From DASSKK01 sp035690495 (GTDB lineage: Bacteria > Actinomycetota > Actinomycetes > Propionibacteriales > Nocardioidaceae), in assembly GCA_035690495.1 (NCBI GenBank), contig DASSKK010000053.1, positions 1 to 27,670 on the forward strand: a stretch of 27,670 nt of DNA. Reading direction: 5' to 3'. Both the position numbers and the translations under genes were made by a program. Positions 8,344 to 14,667 of the stretch are shown piece by piece. A model generated the notes under the pieces. That model was not told the origin of the DNA, did not search any database, and saw only the letters and a list, made by a program, of their open reading frames with translations. The stretch's first letter is position 1. Each line of letters starts with the position of its first letter.

Positions 8344-8517
8344 TCAGTCCCGCGAGTCCGAGTCGAGCTGCTCGTCGTCGTCCCAGCCTGCGGGCTTCGC
8401 GTTCGCGATCGCGTAGATGGCCGGGCTGGGTTCCGGACCGATCCCACGCTCGGCTCGTCTGATGATCAATTGGGCGGCATGAACCTGCGCGCGTGTGGCC
8501 TTGAGTACCTTCGGCAT
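8344..8517 (-). CDS. Small conserved-type hypothetical protein (57 aa)
   Basis: The frame reads MPKVLKATRAQVHAAQLI and ends in an acidic tail DDDEQLDSDSRD. The ATG at 8517 overlaps the TGA of the upstream gene (TGATG). A strong AGGAGG site lies inside the end of that gene with about eight bases of spacing, so translation is very likely coupled. The KATxAQVxAAQ start resembles short actinobacterial hypothetical proteins seen near toxin-antitoxin or phage-derived genes. No function can be assigned. It is too short for usual gene-length cut-offs but the start signal is excellent. Confidence 0.72.
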   Translation of the reverse strand: MPKVLKATRAQVHAAQLIIRRAERGIGPEPSPAIYAIANAKPAGWDDDEQLDSDSRD

Positions 8518-8768
8518 CAGTCGGCCTCCTCTACGATCTTGGTGCCATCATACCGAGTGACCAGGTTCTCGACGACGGCCGCGAGGACGGCCGAGACCAG
8601 CGACTGGTCTTCGACTTGCAGCAGTTCGGAATCCTCGAGGGCGCCCAATGTGGCGACTCCCACGCCGCTTCGACCGCCATTCGCTTCGACCGCCAGCTCC
8701 GATGCCCACCGGAGCATCCGCATGGTTTCCTCGCGGTGCCACCGAACATCCAGCTCACGGGGTGCCAT
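8517..8768 (-). CDS. Hypothetical helical protein (83 aa), coupled to small membrane peptide
   Basis: From the ATG at 8768 the product begins MAPRELDVRWHREETMRML and ends LVTRYDGTKIVEEAD. It is largely helical and acidic; the segment ALEDSELLQVEDQSLVSAVL suggests a small soluble domain. The first 14 nt overlap the 37-residue membrane peptide gene in another frame, and the stop overlaps the start of the 57-residue gene. The ATG has no clear ribosome-binding site, so it is either translated by coupling or is the rear part of one protein whose membrane segment is now in another frame. A GTG/ATG choice within the first 20 codons remains open. Confidence 0.55.
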   Translation of the reverse strand: MAPRELDVRWHREETMRMLRWASELAVEANGGRSGVGVATLGALEDSELLQVEDQSLVSAVLAAVVENLVTRYDGTKIVEEAD

Positions 8769-8868
8769 TTCGAGCGAGCAGTTGGCCGACGAACGCCCCG
8801 AGAAGTGCCAGCAGCGGCGTGCCGACGGCAGCCGCGATCGCGACCCAGAGTGGAAGTACAGCAGCCAT
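8755..8868 (-). CDS. Small hydrophobic peptide (37 aa), possibly the split-off N-terminus of the next gene
   Basis: The ORF reads MAAVLPLWVAIAAAVGTPLL and continues ALLGAFVGQLLARNGTP, one complete transmembrane helix of about 25 residues. It ends at a TGA inside the start of the 83-residue ORF. Phage- and actinobacteria-type small proteins with a membrane helix followed by a short helical domain are usually one polypeptide, so this may be a frameshifted gene or a coupled pair. The start signal is weak. Confidence 0.42.
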   Translation of the reverse strand: MAAVLPLWVAIAAAVGTPLLALLGAFVGQLLARNGTP

Positions 8869-8913
8869 GCCTGCAAGGTATGGGCCGGCGACGACATAGG
8901 GCCGCGAGCTCGG

Positions 8914-9468
8914 TCAGCGCAGCAGATCGGCGGGCCGGAGGGTCACGGCGTACGGCATGCTGGCCTCGAAGTGCTCGGTGCCGGACACGTGGGCTGTCTG
9001 GACATACGCGCCGTCGCGCAGCTCCCATGCGGTGAGTGAGGGAGTGTCCGGGTCGACCACCCAGTACGACGGGCAGCCTGCGGACTCGTAGCGCGCCTTC
9101 TTCAGGCCGAGGTCGATGTGCCGTGTGCTCGGAGAGAGGACCTCGATGGCGAGCAGCGGCGCGCCGGGGAGACCATGCTCGTCGAAGTCCGTGCGATGGG
9201 CGATCAGCAGGTCCGGCTGCATCACGGTGTCGTCGGCGATCGTGACGTCCAGCGGCGCGGTGAGCAGCGTGAGGTCGGGCGGGCAGGCTGCGTCGAGCAG
9301 CACGCTCAATCGGAGCACTACCGTCTGGTGCCGGGTGAGCGGCGCCGGTGTCACGATCAGGCACCCGTCGACGAGCTCGTACCGACGGCCGTCATCGGGC
9401 GTCGACTCCAGATCCGCAGCGGTGAACGGACGTCCGCGCTGTACCGGCAGGGTGGTCACGATTCCCAT
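8914..9468 (-). CDS. Uma2 family (DUF820) putative restriction-type endonuclease
   Basis: The 184-residue protein has the Uma2 layout: RRYELVDGCLIVTPAP (29-44), the metal-binding pattern QPDLL (D86), LLAIEVLSPSTR (E109) and the lysines at 123-124 in GLKKARYESAGCPSYWVVDP. This is the PD-(D/E)xK nuclease fold. Uma2 genes are very abundant in cyanobacteria and actinobacteria; their biological target is not established. The start ATG (9468) is the standard family N-terminus. Two decayed relatives occur in this window at about 16478-16590 and 22118-22262. The intact copy is not next to a recognisable toxin-antitoxin pair, unlike the remnants. Confidence 0.9.
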   Translation of the reverse strand: MGIVTTLPVQRGRPFTAADLESTPDDGRRYELVDGCLIVTPAPLTRHQTVVLRLSVLLDAACPPDLTLLTAPLDVTIADDTVMQPDLLIAHRTDFDEHGLPGAPLLAIEVLSPSTRHIDLGLKKARYESAGCPSYWVVDPDTPSLTAWELRDGAYVQTAHVSGTEHFEASMPYAVTLRPADLLR

Positions 9469-9553
9469 GGTGCCTCCGATCGGTCATGGGGACCAAGCAC
9501 GGACGACATCGTGCGTGGGCGTCGGCCGCTCTCCACAAGCGACGACGACGGCG

Positions 9554-10261
9554 TCACTCCTCGACAGTCAGCCAGCCGGCCCGCATCGCACACGCGACGG
9601 CCTCCAGCTGGGAGCCGACGCCCAGCTTGGTGAGCACGCCGCGGACTTGGCTGCGCACGGTCGCCTCGGACACCACCCACTCCGCGGCGATGCGCGCCAC
9701 CGACTTTCCGAGTGCCAGCGCACGCAGCACCTGGCCCTCGCGGTCGGTGAGCCGCTCGAACGGGGCCAGCACGCTGTGCCGTTGCTCGCGGACCTGACGC
9801 AGGTGGCTCACCATCCGGGCGCGCTCGTCGGCGCCCATCAGCCGCTCCCCGTGCACCGCCTTGAGCACGGTGTCGAGCAGTACGTCGAACGGCTCGGACT
9901 TGGCGAGGTGGCCGAGAGCGCCCTGCTCCACCGCGGTGGCGATCGCGGTGGTGTCCTCGGTGGCACTGACCACTAGCACGCGCGACCCGGCTTCGACGAA
10001 CAGCCTCGCCAGCGTGGACCCGTCCCCGATCGCGCCGCCGAGGTCGAGGTCGAGCAACACCAGGTCCGGCGGGTCCTCGCGCACCGACTCGACCAGCTTG
10101 TCCCGATCGGAGAGGTCCGCCAGGTCGGCGTCGACCTCCTCCGCCGCGAGGGCGATCGCCACCGTCTGGGCCAGCAGCTCGTGGTCGTCGACGATCAGCA
10201 CCCGGGGCCTCGCCACGGTGGTTGAGCCTGTCGAAACCACGCTGTCCACTACCCCCATCAT
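9554..10261 (-). CDS. NarL/LuxR-family response regulator
   Basis: The product has 235 residues. The receiver domain carries VLIVDDHELL (acidic pair D25/D26), the phospho-acceptor D71 in DLVLLDLDLG, and the conserved lysine in HLAKSEPFD. The C-terminal LuxR helix-turn-helix is LTDREGQVLRALALGKSVARI and what follows (about 170-225). It is the DNA-binding partner of the kinase encoded at 10258-11790. The ATG at 10261 overlaps the kinase stop (ATGA), supporting coupled translation and that start. Residues 8-16 (VVSTGSTTV) are encoded by a short copy of the dispersed palindrome at 10217-10240. A GTG at 10216 just inside would give a receiver without this extension. Target genes are unknown; the surface-protein locus next door is a candidate. 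Confidence 0.92.
   Translation of the reverse strand: MMGVVDSVVSTGSTTVARPRVLIVDDHELLAQTVAIALAAEEVDADLADLSDRDKLVESVREDPPDLVLLDLDLGGAIGDGSTLARLFVEAGSRVLVVSATEDTTAIATAVEQGALGHLAKSEPFDVLLDTVLKAVHGERLMGADERARMVSHLRQVREQRHSVLAPFERLTDREGQVLRALALGKSVARIAAEWVVSEATVRSQVRGVLTKLGVGSQLEAVACAMRAGWLTVEE
10217..10240 (-). repeat. Short form of the dispersed palindrome inside the response regulator gene
   Basis: The stretch from 10217 to 10240 begins GGTGGTTGAGCC and ends TCGAAACCAC, a 24-bp short form of the family found in the arrays at 7.8 and 23 kb. It lies in frame near the start of the regulator gene and is read as VVSTGSTT on the minus strand. Confidence 0.88.
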
Positions 10262-11790
10262 CGCGCGGCCCCTTCGAGCGCGGGCATCGTGTGCAACCGG
10301 CGCCGCTGGTCGGGCATGACGGTTGTCGTCTCGGCCCCTACGGCGGTCGGGAGGCTCAGCACGAAGACTGCGCCGTGGTTGCGGGCTTGCAGCTCTATGT
10401 CGCCGTCCTGAGCGCGCATCAGCTTGCGCGACACGTGCAGGCCGAGCCCGGACCCGTGGCTGTCGCGTCCACGTGCTCCCCGCTCGAACAGCGTCTCGGA
10501 CTGCTCTCGGGTCAGCCCTGGGCCGCGGTCGGCGACGTACACCTCGATGCGGTCTGGCCGCGACACCGCGCGGACGGTCACCGTGCTCCCGGGGGCGTGC
10601 TGCTGGGCGTTGACCAGCAGGTTCTGCAACGCGGTGGCCAGGTCGCCGGGCCTGCCGTGTGCGCGGCAGTCGGTCGGGTGTACGTCGACGTCGAGCCCCG
10701 CCGCACGCCGTGCCCCGACGACGGTGTCGATCACCGCGCCGACCGAGAAGTCCCGCGACACCTGTTGCTGCCCGGGCGGTTCGAGCATGTGCTCGAGGTG
10801 GCCAACCTCGCCCATCGCGGCGGCCCGCAGCCGCTCAACAGTTGCGTCATCCAGCCGTCCGTCGTACCTCTCCAGCGTCACGAGTGCGGCCCGCAACCCG
10901 GCCAGTGCGTTGCGGGCGTCGTGGACGAGCTCCTCGCGCCAGGCCTTCTCGCCGGCCGTGCGCGTCTCGCTCGCGGCGAGCGCGCCCTCGTAGGCCTGCA
11001 GTCGCTCGTGCTCGACCGAGGCTGCCTCCTGCAGGTCGAGAAGGGCGACGCGTGAGGCGAGTCCCGCGATGCAGGCGGTCAGCGTGGCACCCGCCAGGCC
11101 CCAGGGGCCCGCGACGTACATGTCGATCCCGCGCAGCATCTCGACCGCGCCCATCGCGCACAGCAGCGGCGCCAGCCGGCCGGCCCATGGCGTCTGGAGG
11201 CCGCGCCGCCAGGCGAGCAGCCCTACGGCCAGCCAGGCCGCGCCGAGGCACCACTCGATCAGCGCCGGTGTCCAGCCCGGCAGCGCGACGGCGGTGGATG
11301 CCCAGCGCGCTCCGGCCACGATCGCGAGCACGGCAAGCGCACAGAACAGGACACCCTGGCCGAGCAGGAGGACCAGGCTGCGCGTGCCCTGGGTCAGCTC
11401 GCGCTCCGACAGCGCGCGGACCAGGATCCACAGCACGATTCCGACCGTGAGCAGCCGCGCCATTGCCGGCATCAGCGACTCCGGCGAAGTGAGTGCTCGG
11501 GCCAGTCCGGCCAGTGGGATGGTCAGGCCGCCGACGGCGAGCAAAGCGGCCCCGGTCAGGCCGCTCCGCGCGTCGCGCACCAGCCGCCACCGTGACAGTC
11601 GCAGTACTCCGGCCCCCACGAAGAGCGCGGCCGCCAGGATGTCGGCGGTGGTGGCGAGTTGGCGCGTCCAGGACGATTCGACGACGCCCCCGAGCGTCAG
11701 CGACGCAGCCGCTCCTGCGCACACCACGATGGCGCCGCAAACGGCGGCTGTGATCCCCCCGCGTGTTCGTATCTCATGCGCAAGGCGCAT
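10258..11790 (-). CDS. Membrane sensor histidine kinase
   Basis: From the ATG at 11790 (GGGAGGGG upstream) the protein has 510 residues; an in-frame start at 11832 would add 14 residues with no gain. Residues about 12-250 form roughly eight hydrophobic segments, an integral-membrane sensor of no named type. After a short helical linker (LQEAASVEHERLQAYEGAL) the phospho-acceptor box is ELVHDARNALAG with H290. The catalytic domain has the N box NLLVNAQQHA and G boxes DRGPGL and GSGLGLHVSRKLM. It should autophosphorylate and pass phosphate to D71 of the regulator encoded downstream, whose start overlaps the kinase stop. The signal sensed is unknown; a membrane-buried sensor without an obvious extracellular domain suggests a membrane or envelope cue. 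Confidence 0.92.
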   Translation of the reverse strand: MRLAHEIRTRGGITAAVCGAIVVCAGAAASLTLGGVVESSWTRQLATTADILAAALFVGAGVLRLSRWRLVRDARSGLTGAALLAVGGLTIPLAGLARALTSPESLMPAMARLLTVGIVLWILVRALSERELTQGTRSLVLLLGQGVLFCALAVLAIVAGARWASTAVALPGWTPALIEWCLGAAWLAVGLLAWRRGLQTPWAGRLAPLLCAMGAVEMLRGIDMYVAGPWGLAGATLTACIAGLASRVALLDLQEAASVEHERLQAYEGALAASETRTAGEKAWREELVHDARNALAGLRAALVTLERYDGRLDDATVERLRAAAMGEVGHLEHMLEPPGQQQVSRDFSVGAVIDTVVGARRAAGLDVDVHPTDCRAHGRPGDLATALQNLLVNAQQHAPGSTVTVRAVSRPDRIEVYVADRGPGLTREQSETLFERGARGRDSHGSGLGLHVSRKLMRAQDGDIELQARNHGAVFVLSLPTAVGAETTTVMPDQRRRLHTMPALEGAAR

Positions 11791-11908
11791 TGTGTTGCCC
11801 CCACCCCTCCCGCAGCTTTGCGCGGGCCGCAACGGTCGGCCCCCCCGACCGTGCGTCCGACTATCGGCCGTTTTGCCGAGAGACTGAAGGGCCGAACGGG
11901 CAAGACGA

Positions 11909-11928
11909 CATAGTCACAATTGACTATG
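11909..11928. promoter_or_regulatory. Small inverted repeat upstream of the histidine kinase gene
   Basis: CATAGTC (11909-11915) and GACTATG (11922-11928) flank ACAATT. This AT-rich palindrome stands in the 156-bp gap between the kinase start and the end of the LPxTG-protein gene, about 120 bp upstream of the kinase ATG. It may be an operator; its low GC content makes a terminator unlikely. Nothing else recognisable lies in the gap. Confidence 0.4.
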
Positions 11929-11946
11929 GTGATGGATGCGTAGTCG

Positions 11947-12780
11947 CTAGCGGTCCGTCGGCGGTTCGGGCCTCCGGACCCGCGCCAGTGCTATCGCATG
12001 CGAGTCGCGGAGCCGGTCGAACACCAGGCTGGCGAGTCCGAGCACGAAGAGTAGTAAGCCGAGCCAGAACAGCCATGAGTGCGGGCCGCCGGTCAGTGGC
12101 AGGCCCAGGACACTGGCGCCGCTCACGTCCGTGCCCGACAGACTCGTGCCGGCATTCGCGCTGCCGCCGACGCCATTGGCGAACGCCTCGGTGCCCAGCA
12201 CCTCGGGAGTGACTTCCTGCCCGGCCACGTAGACCGTCAGCCGGGTCAGGGGTAGCACGTCCGCGTATGCGCCGAGGCTCGAATCGTCAGTGGTCGCACA
12301 ACCGCGCAACGTGATCGAGCCGTTCTCGATCAGGGCTTGCTTGTTGTCCGGCACCGCGGTCCCGTTGCAAGCGTCCACCGTCGAGTCCAGCGTCGAGAGC
12401 GTCTCGGTCGGGTCCGCCGCCGGGTTGCCCGCCTCGTTGCCGGACAGGATGATCTTCACCGGCTGCCCGTCGCAGCTGGACTTGTCGAAGCCGCTCAGCG
12501 CTAATCCAGACACGGTGGCTTTCGGTCGACTGAAGTCGAGCACGAAGTGCACATGTACGCCGTGCGACGACTGTATGCACCCCTCGGCATCGGCCGACGG
12601 CGTCGCCGCGTTGGCCGGCCCGCTTCCCAGCACGAGCCACGCCAACGGTGCAAGCAGGGAGATGATGAGCGCGACCGCACGGTGGTTGAGGTGCGACCCC
12701 CGGTGGTTGAGGTGCGGGGGAGCGAAGCGGAGGAGCCTCGAAACCACTCGCCCCGCAACCAGCCAACCCACTCCGCGCAT
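11947..12780 (-). CDS. Secreted surface protein with LPxTG-like sorting signal
   Basis: The 277-residue protein begins at the ATG at 12780, which has GGAGGGG just upstream. A hydrophobic signal segment (about 36-52) ends in PANAAT, a likely signal peptidase I site near residues 58-59. The ectodomain has paired cysteines (for example GCIQ, KSSCDG, DACNG, RGCAT). At 227 the motif LPLTGG is followed by a 22-residue hydrophobic stretch and a basic tail, as in sortase substrates; the tail is longer than usual. Residues about 11-34 (RVVSRLLRFAPPHLNH and what follows) are encoded by a dispersed palindrome copy at 12681-12748 and lengthen the region before the signal core. It diverges from the exported protein at 13025. 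No sortase gene is in the window. Confidence 0.78.
   Translation of the reverse strand: MRGVGWLVAGRVVSRLLRFAPPHLNHRGSHLNHRAVALIISLLAPLAWLVLGSGPANAATPSADAEGCIQSSHGVHVHFVLDFSRPKATVSGLALSGFDKSSCDGQPVKIILSGNEAGNPAADPTETLSTLDSTVDACNGTAVPDNKQALIENGSITLRGCATTDDSSLGAYADVLPLTRLTVYVAGQEVTPEVLGTEAFANGVGGSANAGTSLSGTDVSGASVLGLPLTGGPHSWLFWLGLLLFVLGLASLVFDRLRDSHAIALARVRRPEPPTDR
12681..12748 (-). repeat. Dispersed palindrome copies inside the surface-protein gene
   Basis: Two GGTGGTTGAGGTGCG starts (12681 and 12702) are followed by a GGGAGCGAAGCGGAGG interior and the closing arm CCTCGAAACCAC. The whole stretch lies between the start codon and the signal-peptide core of the minus-strand gene and keeps its frame. 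Confidence 0.88.
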
Positions 12781-12829
12781 GTCCCCTCCAGTCGATCCCC
12801 CAAGATCGACCCTCGCTCACGCGAATTCG

Positions 12830-12908
12830 CCGGGCATCATCAATTTCGGGGAAATCCCCTGCGCACTGGTCGTCGACACCAGGCTTCATCAATATTGGCG
12901 ATGCCCGG
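12830..12908. promoter_or_regulatory. Folded upstream element with two copies of a shared 19-bp motif
   Basis: Perfect 9-bp arms CCGGGCATC (12830-12838) and GATGCCCGG (12900-12908) close a 79-bp segment. Inside are two further stems: GGGG-AAAT-CCCC (12848-12859) and CTGGT/ACCAG (12866-12870 with 12878-12882). The motif GGCWTCATCAAWWTTSKGG occurs at 12833-12851 (one departure from this consensus) and 12882-12900, and again upstream of the TasA-like gene at 17988-18006. It lies between the divergent genes starting at 12780 and 13025. It may be a regulator-binding site with two half-sites or a structured RNA leader; the sequence alone does not decide. I recognise no known riboswitch consensus in it. 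Confidence 0.55.
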
Positions 12909-13024
12909 TCCGAGCACACGGTCACACGATGGCACCCGGCTCGCAAGGGGCGCGCCGGTCGGCCCAAGGGGGGCTGGCTTCCTCACTTGGCGCGGGGGGC
13001 CGCGTCGCAGGAAGGGATCAAGCA

Positions 13025-13441
13025 ATGAACAGAATCGTCAAGAGGATGGCGTTGCCGGTCGGCGCGGCAATCATCCTCGGCAGCAGCGGCTTCGCCTTCA
13101 TGGCGGGGAACACCGTTCCTGACAGCGCTGCTGGCGCAGGAACGGGTGACATTCTCCCCTACGATGTCAGTAGCGTGCAGTATGACTACACGACTAGCGG
13201 ACCCGGAGCGGACCAGCAGCACATCACCTCGGTTACCTTCACGCTGAACCACTCGGCCAACCCGGGGAAGGTCAAGGCGTACATCGAATTCCCCACGTCG
13301 CAGGGGCAGTCGTACTGGGACTACTTCAACTGCAATGAGCGGGGCACGGCAGGTTCCGGAGTCTGGACCTGCACGCCGAGCACTGGTGGCTCAGCCACCC
13401 TCAGCGGCGCGAACAAGTTGGTCGTCCTGGCGGCTCAGTAA
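13025..13441 (+). CDS. Small exported protein, candidate substrate of the adjacent SipW-like peptidase
   Basis: The 138-residue protein starts after GGAAGGGA. A basic start (MNRIVKRM) and hydrophobic core (to about residue 25) lead into MAGNTVPDSAAG at 26-37. The same pattern, MAxNxVPxSxAG, recurs in the protein at 14033, placed identically after the hydrophobic core. The mature part (about 110 residues) is rich in beta-type sequence (YDVSSVQYDYTTSG, ITSVTFTLNH) with two cysteines, FNCNE and WTCTP. It resembles small exported actinobacterial proteins with an AxNxVPxxxAG start; I know no experimental function. Its place before a SipW-like peptidase and a hairpin suggests an abundant surface or matrix subunit. 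Confidence 0.75.
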   Translation: MNRIVKRMALPVGAAIILGSSGFAFMAGNTVPDSAAGAGTGDILPYDVSSVQYDYTTSGPGADQQHITSVTFTLNHSANPGKVKAYIEFPTSQGQSYWDYFNCNERGTAGSGVWTCTPSTGGSATLSGANKLVVLAAQ

Positions 13442-13457
13442 TCTGCCAACACAAGAT

Positions 13458-13496
13458 CGCTAGGTGGGGCCCGGCCACACGAGGCCCCATCTAGCG
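13458..13496 (+). terminator. Strong hairpin between the exported-protein and peptidase genes (partial terminator or RNA stabiliser)
   Basis: CGCTAGGTGGGGCC (13458-13471) pairs with GGCCCCATCTAGCG (13483-13496), a 14-bp stem with one G-T pair. It begins 17 bp after the stop of the exported-protein gene and ends 16 bp before the peptidase start. There is no U-tract. The position suggests that the first gene is made in excess over the second; this is inference. Confidence 0.7.
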
Positions 13497-13512
13497 AGGT
13501 GTAGGAGCACGT

Positions 13513-14043
13513 GTGACAGGCGCAATCGCGATGCCTCAACTTCGCACTCATCAGGAAGCGCGGATAGCGAGCCGCGCTATTGAAGCAGTGGTCATACTTG
13601 GCGCTTTGTTGGTCGGTTGGCTGACGGTCGCCCCGACCGCGGTCGGTGGGCCTGCTTCCTATGTCGTTACTGACGGGACCAGCATGCTGCCGCACTTCGT
13701 CGCTGATGGCCTGGTGATAACCCGAAAGCGGCAGAGTTACCACACTGGCGAGGTGGTTGCCTATCACAACAAGAAGTTGCACGAAGTGGTAATGCATCGA
13801 ATCGTGGCACGCGACGGCGACCGCTTCGTGTTCAAAGGCGACAACAACCACTTCCGGGACCGCTACCACCCGACCAAGGCCGAATTGGTCGGCAAGGAGT
13901 GGGTGTACTGGCCTGGTGCGGGGCGCTACCTGAAGATGCTGCGCAACCCGATGACGTTCGCAGTGATCGTCGGGCTGTTCACTGTGTTCAGCGTGCGGCT
14001 CCCGAAGCGCAACAGGAGAAGGAGAAGGCACCATGCGTGGTAG
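13513..14043 (+). CDS. SipW-like (Ser/His type) signal peptidase I
   Basis: This 176-residue peptidase of family S26 starts at a GTG behind GTAGGAG. An N-terminal membrane helix (about 22-42) is followed by TDGTSMLPHF with the nucleophile S57. The second catalytic block is VVMHRIVARDGD, with H95 where ordinary bacterial signal peptidases have lysine; this Ser/His arrangement is that of SipW and the ER/archaeal peptidases. FKGDNNHFRD supplies the conserved aspartate D110. A second helix lies at about 147-165, with an arginine-rich tail. It presumably cleaves the two flanking exported proteins. The stop overlaps the next gene by 11 bp, so the two are coupled. Confidence 0.9.
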   Translation: MTGAIAMPQLRTHQEARIASRAIEAVVILGALLVGWLTVAPTAVGGPASYVVTDGTSMLPHFVADGLVITRKRQSYHTGEVVAYHNKKLHEVVMHRIVARDGDRFVFKGDNNHFRDRYHPTKAELVGKEWVYWPGAGRYLKMLRNPMTFAVIVGLFTVFSVRLPKRNRRRRRHHAW

Positions 14044-14590
14044 GCGTTCACGTCGAGTTCGCCGGCTGGCGTTCGTGGTCGGCGTGGGTTTGCTCGTGTC
14101 GGTCGGGGTTGCCTATATGGCGCAGAACGTCGTACCGGTCAGCTACGCGGGTCAGGAACAGCAGTCGATCTCGTTCACGACGGCGCTCGCCGCCGGGGGC
14201 GGAACCGTCACCAATGGGGAGGACGACGACTACGTAGTCACGTTGACGGCCACCCTCACGTTCAACGATGACAAGGTCGGCGACGGCCGGATAGCCGGCC
14301 AGCCTGTCACGTTCAGCACCAACGGGCAGAGCTGCTCTGCCACGACGCAGGACGATGGCACCGCCTCCTGTCCGGTCACGCTTCAGGACACGATCACGGG
14401 AGCGCAGACCTACAAGGCATCGTTCCCCGGTAACGGTTCGCTGCTTGCCAGCGACGCAGACGGCAGTTTCACCGCGCCCACGCCGACAACGACGGTCGAC
14501 GAAAGCACGACAGACGGCACCAGCACGAATGAGACAGGTAGCAACGACACGAGCAGTGGTACGTCGGGTGCACCGACGTCGGCGAGCTGA
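14033..14590 (+). CDS. Exported protein with Ig-like domain and Thr/Ser-rich tail
   Basis: The 185-residue protein begins inside the end of the peptidase gene (ATG 14033). The start is very basic (MRGRRSRRVRR), followed by a hydrophobic core and MAQNVVPVSYAG at 29-40, the same signal motif as in the protein at 13025. Residues about 45-145 read as one Ig-like bacterial repeat: ATLTFNDDKVGDGRIAGQPV, then QSCSATTQDDGTASCPVTL with two cysteines, then YKASFPGNGSLLAS. The last 40 residues are a low-complexity Thr/Ser/Asp/Gly tail, possibly a glycosylated stalk or wall-spanning segment. It is likely cleaved by the adjacent peptidase and may be an accessory fibre or adhesion subunit. Confidence 0.8.
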   Translation: MRGRRSRRVRRLAFVVGVGLLVSVGVAYMAQNVVPVSYAGQEQQSISFTTALAAGGGTVTNGEDDDYVVTLTATLTFNDDKVGDGRIAGQPVTFSTNGQSCSATTQDDGTASCPVTLQDTITGAQTYKASFPGNGSLLASDADGSFTAPTPTTTVDESTTDGTSTNETGSNDTSSGTSGAPTSAS

Positions 14591-14667
14591 GATTGACGCG
14601 TTCGCCTGACGGAGGCGAGCACGCAGGAGCACGATGACAACCGGGGAACGGGACAGGGGAGCAGACC

